A DNA stretch of 64,000 nucleotides, taken from the NCBI GenBank assembly GCA_001825665.1, contig MHXZ01000073.1, positions 1 through 64,000 on the forward strand. Direction: 5' to 3'. The position numbers were made by a program, and so were the translations under genes. Below, in pieces: positions 10,190 to 19,661 of the stretch. This DNA is from Planctomycetes bacterium GWF2_41_51. GTDB lineage: Bacteria > Planctomycetota > Phycisphaerae > Sedimentisphaerales > UBA12454. Each line of letters starts with the position of its first letter. Position 1 is the first letter of the stretch. The notes beneath the pieces were generated by a model that was not told the DNA's origin, did not search any database, and was given only the letters and a program-made list of their open reading frames with translations.

Positions 10190-11422
10190 CTATTCTAACC
10201 TTTGCGCGGCTGATTTTCCAGCCAGAAAACCGCTCGAAAAAGCGAATTGCAGATTATAGCCCCCGCACGGCCCGTCAACGTTCATCACTTCACCTGCGAA
10301 AAACAAACCCGGCTGGATTTTCGACTGCATGGTTTTAGTGTCAATTTGACTGTTATCAACGCCGCCTCGCGTTACCGTTGCGCGTTCTATGTCCTGTGCG
10401 GATACGATATTAAATGGATAATTCTTGAGTTTTTCGGCAAGATTTTTGCGTATTTTTTTATTTATCTGACCCGCTTCAATTTTAGGGATTTGATTTTCAC
10501 TGCATATTACGTTTGCCAGTGCTTTCGGCAGAAAATGAGAAAGAATTTGCACAATATTTTTTTTCGGATTTTCAGCTATTAATTCAGCCAATTGCCTGTC
10601 AATCTCATCAATGTTTGTATTAGGCACGAAATCGACAAATACCTTATAATTATTAGCAATTAGTCCTGCGATATTTCTGCTCAAATCAAAAACCGCGGGG
10701 CCTCCTATGCCGCTGTGTGTAAATATCATCGGGCCTCTGTCGATAATTTTTTTGTCTCCGATTTTGCAGCTTATTGTTACATTTGATAATCCCAAACCTG
10801 CTAAATCCCTGCAAAATTTTTCCGCTGCGATAAGCGGAACAATTGCAGCGACTGGTTTGGTAATATTATGCCCGAATTCCGATGCGAATTTATATCCGTC
10901 TCCGGTCGAACCTGTTTGCGGCCAGCTTACTCCGCCTGTTGCGATTATCAGCGCCTTTGCTGAAACTGTAAATTTCTCTGTCGGAATTATAAACAAATTG
11001 TTCTGTTTTGTTACATTTTGAGTTTTTCTGCCGTAATAAATCTGTACCTGCTTGTTTTTTAATTCCGTCAGTAAAACATTATTTACGTCAGTCGATGAAT
11101 GTGTCGCAGGAAAAATGCAGCCGTCTTCTTCAACAACCGTATCCAGTCCTCGTTCATGAAAAAAATCAAGCAGTTTCTGAGGCGGATATTCATAGATGCT
11201 GTGGCGCACGAACCTGTCGAAAGGTTTAAAAGCCCTGATTATTTCATCAGGTTTTCCAGTATGCGTAAGATTGCATCTGCCTCTGCCCGTAAGCAGAAGT
11301 TTTCTTCCGGCAGTGGTATTCGATTCGAAAATAACGATTTTTTTCGAATATGCCGCCGCTGTTATAGCTGCCATCATACCCGCCGGCCCTGCGCCAATTA
11401 TACAAATATCAGTTTCAGTCAT
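10190..11422 (-). CDS. HI0933/YhiN-family flavoprotein
   Basis: NAD(P)/FAD-dependent oxidoreductase of unknown substrate. The N-terminal dinucleotide fold reads CIIGAGPAGMMAA, followed by the family motif GRKLLLTGRGRCNLTH. The C-terminal segments ATVTRGGVDNSQID and GLFFAGEVMNVDGPCGGYN are typical of this family. Length 410 is normal. It is the first gene of the minus-strand run that continues into arsC and trxB, with a 21-base gap. Physiological role unknown. Confidence 0.88.
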   Translation of the reverse strand: MTETDICIIGAGPAGMMAAITAAAYSKKIVIFESNTTAGRKLLLTGRGRCNLTHTGKPDEIIRAFKPFDRFVRHSIYEYPPQKLLDFFHERGLDTVVEEDGCIFPATHSSTDVNNVLLTELKNKQVQIYYGRKTQNVTKQNNLFIIPTEKFTVSAKALIIATGGVSWPQTGSTGDGYKFASEFGHNITKPVAAIVPLIAAEKFCRDLAGLGLSNVTISCKIGDKKIIDRGPMIFTHSGIGGPAVFDLSRNIAGLIANNYKVFVDFVPNTNIDEIDRQLAELIAENPKKNIVQILSHFLPKALANVICSENQIPKIEAGQINKKIRKNLAEKLKNYPFNIVSAQDIERATVTRGGVDNSQIDTKTMQSKIQPGLFFAGEVMNVDGPCGGYNLQFAFSSGFLAGKSAAQRLE

Positions 11423-11485
11423 ATTTTAATTTTGAAAAGCTAAAGATTTAAGATTAACATAGTCAACCCTGATTTTAGAAACATA

Positions 11486-12928
11486 ATGAAAGAAAATACA
11501 GAAAAAAGCAATATAAATGAAGGCGGCTGCAAACAAGTGCTGAAAATCGCCTTCCCCTTGATACTCAGCACCTCGGCAATGACGCTGCAAATGTTTGTCG
11601 ATAGAGTTCTGCTGATGTGGTTCGACCGTGACGCGATGAGCGGGGCGATGCTCGGCGGAATACTTAGTTTCGTGCCGTTTAGTTTATTCCTCGGGACTGC
11701 TACGTACGCCAGCACTTTCGTGTCCCAATACGATGGCGCTAAGATGCCCAAAAGAATCGGTCCGGCCGTCTGGCAAAGCGTTTATTTCTCTCTTGCCGCT
11801 GCCCTGATTATGGCTGCATTCGCGTTATTCGATAAACAAATAATAACAATGGTCGGGCATCAGCCTCAAATTGCCCGATACGAGCTTACATATCTCAGAA
11901 TATTGCTTTTAGGCTCTCTGCCTGGAATTTTGGATTCAGCGGTTTCCTGTTTTTTAACCGGCAGAGGAAAAACATGGATTGTAATGTGGGTTAATGTTTT
12001 AAAAACTATAATCAACATAGCTTTCGATTATGTTTTGATTTTCGGACATTTTGGTTTTCCCAGATGGGGCATTGCAGGAGCGGCCATAGCTACAGTCGGC
12101 GCCAACTGCATTGCCTGCATAATTTATTTTGTGATTTTCCTCCTGCCGGCAAATCGAAAGAATTTTGATACCTCAAATTATCTATTCGACAAAGACCTTT
12201 TCGGCAGGCTCATGAAATTCGGCTTTCCAAGCGGTGTCCAGTTTATGCTCGACGTCCTCGGCTTCACTCTTTTTATTGTATTTATTGGCAGAATTGACGC
12301 TTTATCATTTGCCGCATCGTCGATGGTTTTCCAAATCAATATGCTCGCGTTTATGCCGATGATTGGTTTCGGTATGGCCACAAGCATACTCGTCGGCAGG
12401 GAAATAGGCGCAGGTAAACCACAGCTTGCGCAGAAAGCAACCTTTTCGGCCGCTAAACTCACGTTCGGTTATATGATTGCAGTCGCGACCAGCTATTGGC
12501 TTTTTCCCGATTTATATTTGCTGCCTTTCGGCGCAGGCGCTGATCCGCAGCAGATGCAGGCTATCAGGCCGATAGCAATTACACTTCTTTATTTTGTCAG
12601 CTTCTATTGTATTTTCGATACAGGTAATATAATCTTTTCAGCGGCACTCAAAGGAGCGGGCGATACGAGATTTGTAATGTATGTCTCGATTTGGCTGAAC
12701 TGGCTGATTATGGTGATTCCAAGCTGGTTTGCGGTAACTTATCTGCACGGCAAAGCAAGGCTTTTTGTAGCATGGGCTGCGCTGTCTGGTTATGTTTGTG
12801 CGCTTGCGATTTTGTTTCTGCTGCGATTCCTTTCCGGAAAATGGAAATCTATGCGAGTTATCGAAAAAACGCCCGCAATGCCGTCTATGATGCCAAATGT
12901 TCCGACGGTTGAATCGGATATGAGCTAA
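11486..12928 (+). CDS. MATE-family efflux transporter
   Basis: 480-residue polytopic membrane protein with two similar halves of about six helices each, as expected for cation-coupled multidrug/toxin exporters. The first helix begins near residue 18 (VLKIAFPLILSTSAMTLQMFVDRVLL). The second half starts near LFGRLMKFGFPSGVQ, a typical internal repeat. The short hydrophilic tail is not conserved in a way I recognise. It is divergent from the flavoprotein gene, with a 63-base shared promoter space. Substrate unknown. Confidence 0.9.
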   Translation: MKENTEKSNINEGGCKQVLKIAFPLILSTSAMTLQMFVDRVLLMWFDRDAMSGAMLGGILSFVPFSLFLGTATYASTFVSQYDGAKMPKRIGPAVWQSVYFSLAAALIMAAFALFDKQIITMVGHQPQIARYELTYLRILLLGSLPGILDSAVSCFLTGRGKTWIVMWVNVLKTIINIAFDYVLIFGHFGFPRWGIAGAAIATVGANCIACIIYFVIFLLPANRKNFDTSNYLFDKDLFGRLMKFGFPSGVQFMLDVLGFTLFIVFIGRIDALSFAASSMVFQINMLAFMPMIGFGMATSILVGREIGAGKPQLAQKATFSAAKLTFGYMIAVATSYWLFPDLYLLPFGAGADPQQMQAIRPIAITLLYFVSFYCIFDTGNIIFSAALKGAGDTRFVMYVSIWLNWLIMVIPSWFAVTYLHGKARLFVAWAALSGYVCALAILFLLRFLSGKWKSMRVIEKTPAMPSMMPNVPTVESDMS

Positions 12929-12989
12929 TTTTACCTGTCTCCCGCAAATTATCCAAGTTAAACATCTCTTTTCGTGATTTAAAAATTTT

Positions 12990-13433
12990 GTCCAACGGGT
13001 CTATAAGCCGGGTTCTGTATTTGTACGGCCATTTCTCTAAGGCCGACCGTTACCGATCGGCTCAAGCAGCCTACCCGCTGAAATAACGCTCGGGCCGAGC
13101 ATTTCAGCATACTTGGCCTTGCAGACGGTGGGGTTTACCATGCCGATTCTGTCACCAGAATCGCGGTGCGCTCTTACCGCACCTTTTCACCATTGCCCGG
13201 AGGCTGTGTATTTTCTGTGGCACTTTCCCGTCCCGCACTTACTCCATATTCTCATAAAATGAATTTTAAATCAAAAGAGAATACCAAGTAAGTACGGGAG
13301 GTGGCCGTTAGCCATCACCGCGCCCTGTTCTGCCCGGACTTTCCTCCCCGCACCTGCTTCATATTCTCGTATTCATCAATTAACTGTTACAAGAATACCA
13401 AGCAGGTACGGGGCGGCCGTCCGACCCGCTGAA
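12990..13433 (-). ncRNA. rnpB: RNase P RNA, bacterial class A, with enlarged P3 and P12
   Basis: Catalytic RNA that trims tRNA 5' leaders. On the minus strand it carries the universal GAGGAAAGTCCGGGC core near the 5' end. The 3' half has the conserved ACAGAA followed by CCCGGCTTATAGACCCG. The two ends pair as P1 (CAGCGGGTC with GACCCGTTGG). Two long hairpins, 13346-13413 (P3 position) and 13232-13298 (P12 position), have nearly the same sequence and are described in findings. Ends are estimated from the P1 pairing and may be off by a few bases. Confidence 0.93.
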
Positions 13434-13444
13434 CAATTCTATTA

Positions 13445-13473
13445 TTTATACGATGAAATGCATTTTTTAGCAA
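13445..13473 (-). promoter_or_regulatory. Predicted promoter for rnpB
   Basis: On the minus strand TTGCTA (13468-13473) and TATAAA (13445-13450) are 17 bases apart. The -10 box ends about 12 bases before the first paired base of P1, which is the distance expected if transcription starts at the mature 5' end. Confidence 0.55.
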
Positions 13474-13616
13474 ATATCAAATCTTTTATCGGAACTAAAT
13501 AGTTGGAAAATGGAGTTTAAACCTTGCTTTTTAGCCCATTTTTTGATATAATATTAAATTAAAGACTGAATTAGTATAGTATTTTATTCCTGTATTATAG
13601 GCTGGAGTGCGAAAGA

Positions 13617-16600
13617 ATGAAGATTTTTACCAAGGCAAATTCACCATCCAAAAATAACCAAAATATTCTGCAATCATTTAGCGGAATACTTTTCATATTA
13701 TTTCTCTTTTTACTTGTTACGGAAACATCCATCGCCGTTCCCGCATGTCCGGGAGGCGTAAAAGTCAAACAGCCCGATGGAACAGAAATAACCGTCCGCC
13801 TTCGAGGCGACGAGTTTGTGCATTGGAACGAAAGCGAAGATGGTTTTCAAATCACAAAGAATAAAAAAACCAAACAATGGGTTTATGTGATTAAAGAGAG
13901 CGGGAAAGCTGTCGCAAGTCAACACGCGGTTGGAAAAGCCCATCCCAAATCTATCAAAGCGGTAATCCCTGATATTGCCGAAATGACCGCTATCGCCCGA
14001 ATGAATAAATCCGAAAAACTTATGGATCTCGAACAGCCTGCATTGGCGCCTCTTACCGGCACAATGCGCAATTTGGTTATATTAGTTAATTTTTCCGATA
14101 TGACAGTCGCGTATCCAAGGCAAAATTATGATAATCTGTTTAATCAGGTTGGATATTCAACTGATGGCGCAGTCGGTTCAGTAAAGGATTTTTATCATGA
14201 AATTTCATACAATGCTCTTACCGTGCAATCTACAGTTGTTGAGCCGGTTACATTAAATAACGGTTATGCTTATTATGGAGCTGATGGCAGCAATGGAGAA
14301 ATTGATCTTAATGCTCAGCAAATGGTTGCCCAGGCCTTGCAAAAACTTGAAACTCGCGGATTTGATTTCAGCACAATGGATGGCGATGGTGACGGCTGGA
14401 TTGATGGCCTGACAATTATACATGCAGGCGGCGGCGAAGAATATGGTGGAAACGATCCTGATTATATCTGGTCGCATCAGTGGGCGTTGGCAAGTACGGT
14501 TACGTATGATGGAATCAAAATGAAGACATATCATACCGAGCCTGCACGACGCGGATGGGATACGCATCCAGCCACCCATGGCATAACGAGAATCGGTGTC
14601 ATCTGTCACGAAAATGGTCATTTTCTTGGTTTGCCCGATTTATATGATTATGATTATGACAGCGAAGGGGCTGGAAAATTTTGCCTGATGGCAGGCGGGA
14701 GCTGGAATGGAGAATACGGAACAACACCTGCTCACATGAGCGCATGGTGCAAGAGCGACCTCGGCTGGATTACCCCGACTTTAATTTTAGCCAACGGAAC
14801 ATATACACTGCCAATGGTGGAAACAAACGCTCAGGTCCTTAAACTGCAGGGTGATTTCCCTTCCTCTCAATATTTTTTAGTCGAAAATAAACAAAATTCT
14901 GGTTTTGATTCAGCACTGCCAGGCTCATCGCGAGGCATTTTGATATGGCATGTTGACGAGACTGTAACTACTAACAATGACGACCAGACTCATTACCTTG
15001 TCGACCTTGAAGAAGCAAGCGGCACACAGCACTTGCAGCTAAATGAAAATGAAGGCGAAGATTCGGATTATTATCGCGCTGGCAATGCGACGATCTTTAA
15101 CGATACCAGCGTTCCTAATAATAAAAGTTATTCGAGCCAGCTTTTGAATATCAACATAACAAACGTTGGCCCAACCGGCGCTAATATGGCCGTTACAATT
15201 TCCGGTATACCAGGACCGGGCCTTCCAATGAACCCAAATCCCGCAAATGGCGCAATAGATATAAGTTTAAATGCCGACCTTAGCTGGACTGCCCCGGCTG
15301 AAGCGACCTCGCATGACGTCTATTTTGGAACAGTAAGTCCCGGAACATTCTGCGGCAATCAAACTGGAACGTTTTTTGACCCTGGTACATTGGTTCATGG
15401 CACAACTTACTATTGGCGTATCGATGAAAAAGACACTTACGGTAATATTTCAACCGGCACTGTCTGGTCATTTACGACTATCGCTAATCATTTATTGACA
15501 ATTTCCGCATCAGCAGGTGGAACCGTAACCACTCCGGGTAAAGGTACATTTGAATATGAGCATGGAACCAATGTATCAGTTGCAGCTTCGCCAGACCCAT
15601 ATTACTTTTTTGTGAAATGGACAGGCTCAGCGGTAGCAGAGGGCAAAGTTGCAAATCCAAATTCTCCGAGCACAACAGTTCTTATGGACGATGATTATTC
15701 GTTAAAGGCTAATTTCGATAGTATTTACAATCGTCTAATAGCGTCTTCCACCAGCGGCGGAACCGTGATTGCGCCTGGTATCGGTTCATACTTCTATGAT
15801 CCGGATACTAATGTGCAGATTGAGGCAACGGAAGATATTAATAATTTTTATTTTATTAACTGGACGGGTTCTGCGGTACTCAATGGCAAAGTTGCTGACC
15901 CATGTTCACGCATAACCAATGTTCTTATGAGCGACGACTACACAGTTCAGGCCAACTATGGTTTTGCAATGACTCCGATAGATAATTTATGGACAAAAAC
16001 TTATAGCGGATTATCAAACAGCGATGATTACGCCGCAGATATCGCCGCCGATTCGAATGGAAATGTCTATGTGACTGGTTATGCAAAATACAGCGGAACC
16101 AATTATGATTTTACTACGGTAAAATATGCCCCGGATGGAAATCAGCTTTGGATAAAAACATACAACCGAAATACTTCTAACAACGATTATGCGCTTGCGA
16201 TCACGGCAGACGCAAACTCTAATGTTATTGTCGCAGGTTACAGCTATACGAGTTTTGCCGGTTACGATGCTTTGATTGTAAAATATAATTCCGAAGGTAC
16301 TCAGCTTTGGACAAAATATTACAATTCTACAGGAACAAAAAATGACCGGTTCTACGACGTCGCCGCAGACGCCAACGGAAATATTTACGCCGTCGGCAGA
16401 GCAAACGATGACACATTGATAATTAAGTACGCTCCTAATGGTACAATGTTATGGACGAAAACGTATAATGGCTCTGCAAACGCTTACGATGCGTTATATA
16501 AAGTTGCAATAGATACTCAGGGAAATGCTTTTGCGTGCGGCGAAACTTCACTTTCAGGTTCTGCCAGGGACTGTATGGTCGTTAAATATGCTCCTGATGG

Positions 16601-17426
16601 AACACGGCTTTGGCTGCAAACTCATGGCGACTTTGACAATGATTTTCTCGAATCTATAGCTCTCGGCGCTGATGGAAGCGTTTATGTTACTGGTTCAATT
16701 GAAACTGAAACAGATTGCGATTATGTTACTTTAAAATATTCCCCGACAGGCCAGAAAATTTGGGATGCAAATTATTCAGGTTCAGCCTATGGCTGGGACG
16801 AGTCGGTTGCTGTCGCTGTTTGTCCGGATGGCAATGTCGTAGTTACAGGATACAGCACCGCAGAAAACGTTGACTCAGCCACAATAAAATACAACTCACA
16901 AACCGGCGAGCAGATTTGGGTACAGCGATATAACGGCGGCGCAAATTCGACCGATTATACCGAATCGATTGCAGTAGACAGGTTGGGAAATATCTATGCT
17001 CATGGCAGAAGATATGAGAATGGCAACAATGACTATCTCACAATTTGCTACAATGCCGATGGTTCACTGCTCTGGAGAATGAATCACAATGGCACGGCAG
17101 GTCTCGATGATATCGGCACAGCGTTAGTGGTGATTGATGACGAAGAGGAATACCAAAGCAATGTTTACGTAACCGGCACAACTCAGATTTCGGCAACTAA
17201 TTGCGATTATTTGACTTTGAAATATTCTGTTGATTATACTCCTTGCCGGCAGCCTCTGGGCGATTTGACCGGCGACTGCAAAGTAGACTTGTTTGATTTT
17301 AGTATTTATGCCGACAGCTATTTTACTTCACAGCAGGATTTTAGCATGCTTTGTGATTTAGCTCAGAGCTGGCTTGAATGCGGCCTGCTCATACAGGACA
17401 ACTGCTGGCTTCAGTCAATAGAATAA
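13617..17426 (+). CDS. Secreted M6-family metalloprotease with InlB-like, propeller and dockerin-like domains
   Basis: 1269 residues. A signal peptide lies around residues 22-42 (ILFILFLFLLVTETSIAVPA). The M6 propeptide-like start (GGVKVKQPDGTEITVRLRGDE) is followed by the catalytic zinc motif HENGHFLGLPDLYD near residue 330. After about residue 530 comes an Fn3-like module (AEATSHDVYFGT). Two Big/InlB B-repeat-like modules (LTISASAGGTV, LIASSTSGGTV) are next, then about seven propeller-type repeats with the theme GNVYVTGY...TVKYAPDG..LW. The C-terminal 60 residues are dockerin-like (DLTGDCKVDLFDFSIYADSY). It is probably exported and attached to a surface or complex. GGAG lies about 9 bases before the ATG. 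Confidence 0.9.
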   Translation: MKIFTKANSPSKNNQNILQSFSGILFILFLFLLVTETSIAVPACPGGVKVKQPDGTEITVRLRGDEFVHWNESEDGFQITKNKKTKQWVYVIKESGKAVASQHAVGKAHPKSIKAVIPDIAEMTAIARMNKSEKLMDLEQPALAPLTGTMRNLVILVNFSDMTVAYPRQNYDNLFNQVGYSTDGAVGSVKDFYHEISYNALTVQSTVVEPVTLNNGYAYYGADGSNGEIDLNAQQMVAQALQKLETRGFDFSTMDGDGDGWIDGLTIIHAGGGEEYGGNDPDYIWSHQWALASTVTYDGIKMKTYHTEPARRGWDTHPATHGITRIGVICHENGHFLGLPDLYDYDYDSEGAGKFCLMAGGSWNGEYGTTPAHMSAWCKSDLGWITPTLILANGTYTLPMVETNAQVLKLQGDFPSSQYFLVENKQNSGFDSALPGSSRGILIWHVDETVTTNNDDQTHYLVDLEEASGTQHLQLNENEGEDSDYYRAGNATIFNDTSVPNNKSYSSQLLNINITNVGPTGANMAVTISGIPGPGLPMNPNPANGAIDISLNADLSWTAPAEATSHDVYFGTVSPGTFCGNQTGTFFDPGTLVHGTTYYWRIDEKDTYGNISTGTVWSFTTIANHLLTISASAGGTVTTPGKGTFEYEHGTNVSVAASPDPYYFFVKWTGSAVAEGKVANPNSPSTTVLMDDDYSLKANFDSIYNRLIASSTSGGTVIAPGIGSYFYDPDTNVQIEATEDINNFYFINWTGSAVLNGKVADPCSRITNVLMSDDYTVQANYGFAMTPIDNLWTKTYSGLSNSDDYAADIAADSNGNVYVTGYAKYSGTNYDFTTVKYAPDGNQLWIKTYNRNTSNNDYALAITADANSNVIVAGYSYTSFAGYDALIVKYNSEGTQLWTKYYNSTGTKNDRFYDVAADANGNIYAVGRANDDTLIIKYAPNGTMLWTKTYNGSANAYDALYKVAIDTQGNAFACGETSLSGSARDCMVVKYAPDGTRLWLQTHGDFDNDFLESIALGADGSVYVTGSIETETDCDYVTLKYSPTGQKIWDANYSGSAYGWDESVAVAVCPDGNVVVTGYSTAENVDSATIKYNSQTGEQIWVQRYNGGANSTDYTESIAVDRLGNIYAHGRRYENGNNDYLTICYNADGSLLWRMNHNGTAGLDDIGTALVVIDDEEEYQSNVYVTGTTQISATNCDYLTLKYSVDYTPCRQPLGDLTGDCKVDLFDFSIYADSYFTSQQDFSMLCDLAQSWLECGLLIQDNCWLQSIE

Positions 17427-17432
17427 AAAAAC

Positions 17433-17469
17433 AGGGGATAGAATTTAATCTAATTCAATTCTATCCCCT
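17433..17469 (+). terminator. Terminator after the M6 protease gene
   Basis: A perfect 13-base inverted repeat, AGGGGATAGAATT and AATTCTATCCCCT, with an 11-base loop starts seven bases after the stop codon. The following tract is T-rich but interrupted (TATATTTTCTT). Confidence 0.7.
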
Positions 17470-17535
17470 TATATTTTCTTAATTTTTCAATTCTTCAATC
17501 TTTACTTTTCAATCTTAAATCTCAAAGGAGCCTCT

Positions 17536-19002
17536 ATGCGCACAATCCATCTATCTGATGAAAAAATCAAAAAAGCAGACAATGTTTGTAAAAATTTAAA
17601 ACACCAGCGGCCAAAAACCCGAACTGATTTAGAAAATTGTGTTACTGAATATCTTAATATCCAAATCAGCGACCAGAAAATATGTCCCAATCACGATTCG
17701 CCGATGGATTATTTGTGGCACTGCTACAACAGCGACTTTAACGGCTCTGCAAACGCAGATTGCATCGTATGGGCAGGCCGAGGCGGCGGGAAAACCTATC
17801 TTGCCGCGGCCGCTACACTGCTCGATAGTATTTTCAAACCCGGCTGTAAAACACGAATCCTCGCAGGCAGCGAAAATCAGGCGCATAAAATGTTTGATAA
17901 CCTTACCAAATTTGCGCATGGTAATTTTCAGGAGTTTGTAGATGACGAAAATAAAAACAAATGCTGCTTCAGAAATGGCTCCGATGTCGAAATACTCACA
18001 CAATCAATGGCTTCGGTCAGGGGCAGTCATATTCATAAATTGCGGTGTGATGAAGTCGAGCTTTTCAAAAAGCCGATTTTCGAAGCGGCCAAATTTACAA
18101 CCAAAACCAATAATGGAATCATTGCCGCAATGGAAACTTTGAGCACGATGCATCAGCCATTTGGAATTATGCACGAGCTTGTCGATAAAGCGCAGGAAAA
18201 CGGAACAAAAATTTTCAAATGGTGCGTCTGGGAAGTAATTGAAAATTGCAGAGACCGCTCATGCAGCCAGTGTCCTTTGAATAATGATTGCCGCGGCAGA
18301 GCGAAAAACGCTGACGGCTTTTATAAAATCGATGATGTTATTGCCGCAATGAAGCGAACAAGCAGGGCGATGTTCGATTCTGAAATGCTTTGCCTGCGTC
18401 CTTCGCTGCAAAATGTTGTCTTTGCCGAATTCAATCCTGATATTCACATTGCGCCCATAGAATATGATTCCGATTTGCCTTTGTATCGCGCGATTGATTT
18501 TGGTTTTGTTAATCCGTTTGTCTGTTTGTGGATTCAGGTTGATAATAGCGGTACGGTCCGTGTCATCGATGAGTATATCCAGTCTCGAAGAACAATAGAA
18601 TCGCACGCCGATGAACTGAAAAACAGAAAACCTTTCCGGGAAGACAAAGTGACTATGACTTTTTGCGACCCCGCAGGCTCAGGCGTAAACGATGTTACAG
18701 GCACAAGTCCCGTCGGCCAGTTAAAAGCAAGAGGAATCAAAATTCGTTACAAAAGAAGCATGATTCTCGAAGGCATAGAGCTTATCAGAAGGGCACTTCA
18801 AAACGGCCAGGGCAAAAGCAATTTAATTATCAGTCCTCGCTGCGGTAGGTTGATCGAAGCGATGCAGAGTTATCATTATCCTCAATGCGGCTCGATTGAA
18901 ACTCCCCAAAAAGACGGCATCTACGACCACCCAATAGATGCTCTCCGCTATTTCTTCGTAAATTATTATAATTCGTCTCCCGCAAAAACCAGAAAATATT
19001 AG
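17536..19002 (+). CDS. Phage terminase large subunit, isolated copy with intact active sites
   Basis: DNA-packaging motor and nuclease. Walker A is GRGGGKTYLA near residue 82 and Walker B is LRCDEVELF near residue 170. The coupling motif resembles METLST. The RNase H-like nuclease keeps its acidic residues: RAIDFGF, FCDPAGSG and DHPIDALRYF. A four-cysteine cluster (CRDRSCSQCPLNNDC) sits between the two domains and could bind a metal. A strong AAAGGAG ribosome site precedes the ATG. No other phage gene adjoins it; the portal and capsid genes are 32 kb away on the same strand. It is 488 residues, a normal size, with no sign of decay. Confidence 0.88.
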   Translation: MRTIHLSDEKIKKADNVCKNLKHQRPKTRTDLENCVTEYLNIQISDQKICPNHDSPMDYLWHCYNSDFNGSANADCIVWAGRGGGKTYLAAAATLLDSIFKPGCKTRILAGSENQAHKMFDNLTKFAHGNFQEFVDDENKNKCCFRNGSDVEILTQSMASVRGSHIHKLRCDEVELFKKPIFEAAKFTTKTNNGIIAAMETLSTMHQPFGIMHELVDKAQENGTKIFKWCVWEVIENCRDRSCSQCPLNNDCRGRAKNADGFYKIDDVIAAMKRTSRAMFDSEMLCLRPSLQNVVFAEFNPDIHIAPIEYDSDLPLYRAIDFGFVNPFVCLWIQVDNSGTVRVIDEYIQSRRTIESHADELKNRKPFREDKVTMTFCDPAGSGVNDVTGTSPVGQLKARGIKIRYKRSMILEGIELIRRALQNGQGKSNLIISPRCGRLIEAMQSYHYPQCGSIETPQKDGIYDHPIDALRYFFVNYYNSSPAKTRKY

Positions 19003-19117
19003 AAAATTAAATTTTATAATCTAACTATGATTATGGTAGAATGTTTTCTTACAGAGAGTATTTTGCATGAGTTGGCGGCATCGATTTTGGCGCAGGATTA
19101 TAGTGGAGAATTAAAAA

Positions 19118-19575
19118 ATGAAAAATAATGCTCGCGGCTGTGATGGGTATCTGTTTAATTGTGAGACAAAATGCGAACCTGTTTTAATTAGTGCCTGTTT
19201 ACTTGGTATTCCATGCCGCTGGCACGGACGCAGACCACAAAAACGGGACAAGCTTATAGAGCGTTTGAAAAAAAAATATGTATTGCTTCCGGTTTGCCCT
19301 GAACAGCTTGAGGTATGCCGACGCCTCGGACCGGCGAAAAACTTTATGGAACAGGAGCACAGGTTCTTGACGAAAACTTAAAGATAATAGCCCCGGAAAA
19401 TGGCCGCGACGTAACACAATTTCATATCAACGGCGCAAAATATGTACTTGAAATAGCGAAAATTACGGATGCCTCCCGTGCCTATCTAAAGGCAGGCAGC
19501 CCATCGTGTGATAAACAGGGAGTAACCGGTGAAGTATTAAAACGCGGAGGCATAGAAGTTATCTCGGTGCCTTAA
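19118..19575 (+). pseudogene. DUF523-family protein, frameshifted
   Basis: The first frame reads SACLLGIPCRWHGR and then PVCPEQLEV, the standard DUF523 opening. The expected continuation (family pattern PEQLGG-PTPR) appears in another frame as MPTPRTGEK. It runs on through NGRDVTQFHINGA and KAGSPSCDKQGV to the stop at 19575. One base appears to be missing near 19310-19316. All conserved motifs are otherwise intact, so this is a very recent mutation, a sequencing error or, less likely, programmed frameshifting. The function of DUF523 is not established; its conserved cysteines suggest metal binding. Confidence 0.75.
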
Positions 19576-19609
19576 AAACTATATAGATTATTTAAAATTG
19601 ATGAATAAA

Positions 19610-19637
19610 AAAGGCTGCGGATTTTTTCGCAGCCTTT
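19610..19637. terminator. Bidirectional terminator between DUF523 and a PEP-CTERM gene
   Basis: AAAGGCTGCG at 19610-19619 and CGCAGCCTTT at 19628-19637 form a 10-base stem. It is flanked by A and T runs that suit both convergent genes. Confidence 0.75.
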
Positions 19638-19661
19638 ATATTTATAAACATTTCGGTCTGA

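Noticed and set aside
13232-13413. The two long hairpins read as a short CRISPR-like array
   Set aside because: They are arms of the RNase P RNA, with different loops and no spacer-repeat layout.
19027-19128. 33-codon ORF overlapping the DUF523 start
   Set aside because: No ribosome site, no recognisable pattern, and the overlap with a stronger start argues against it.
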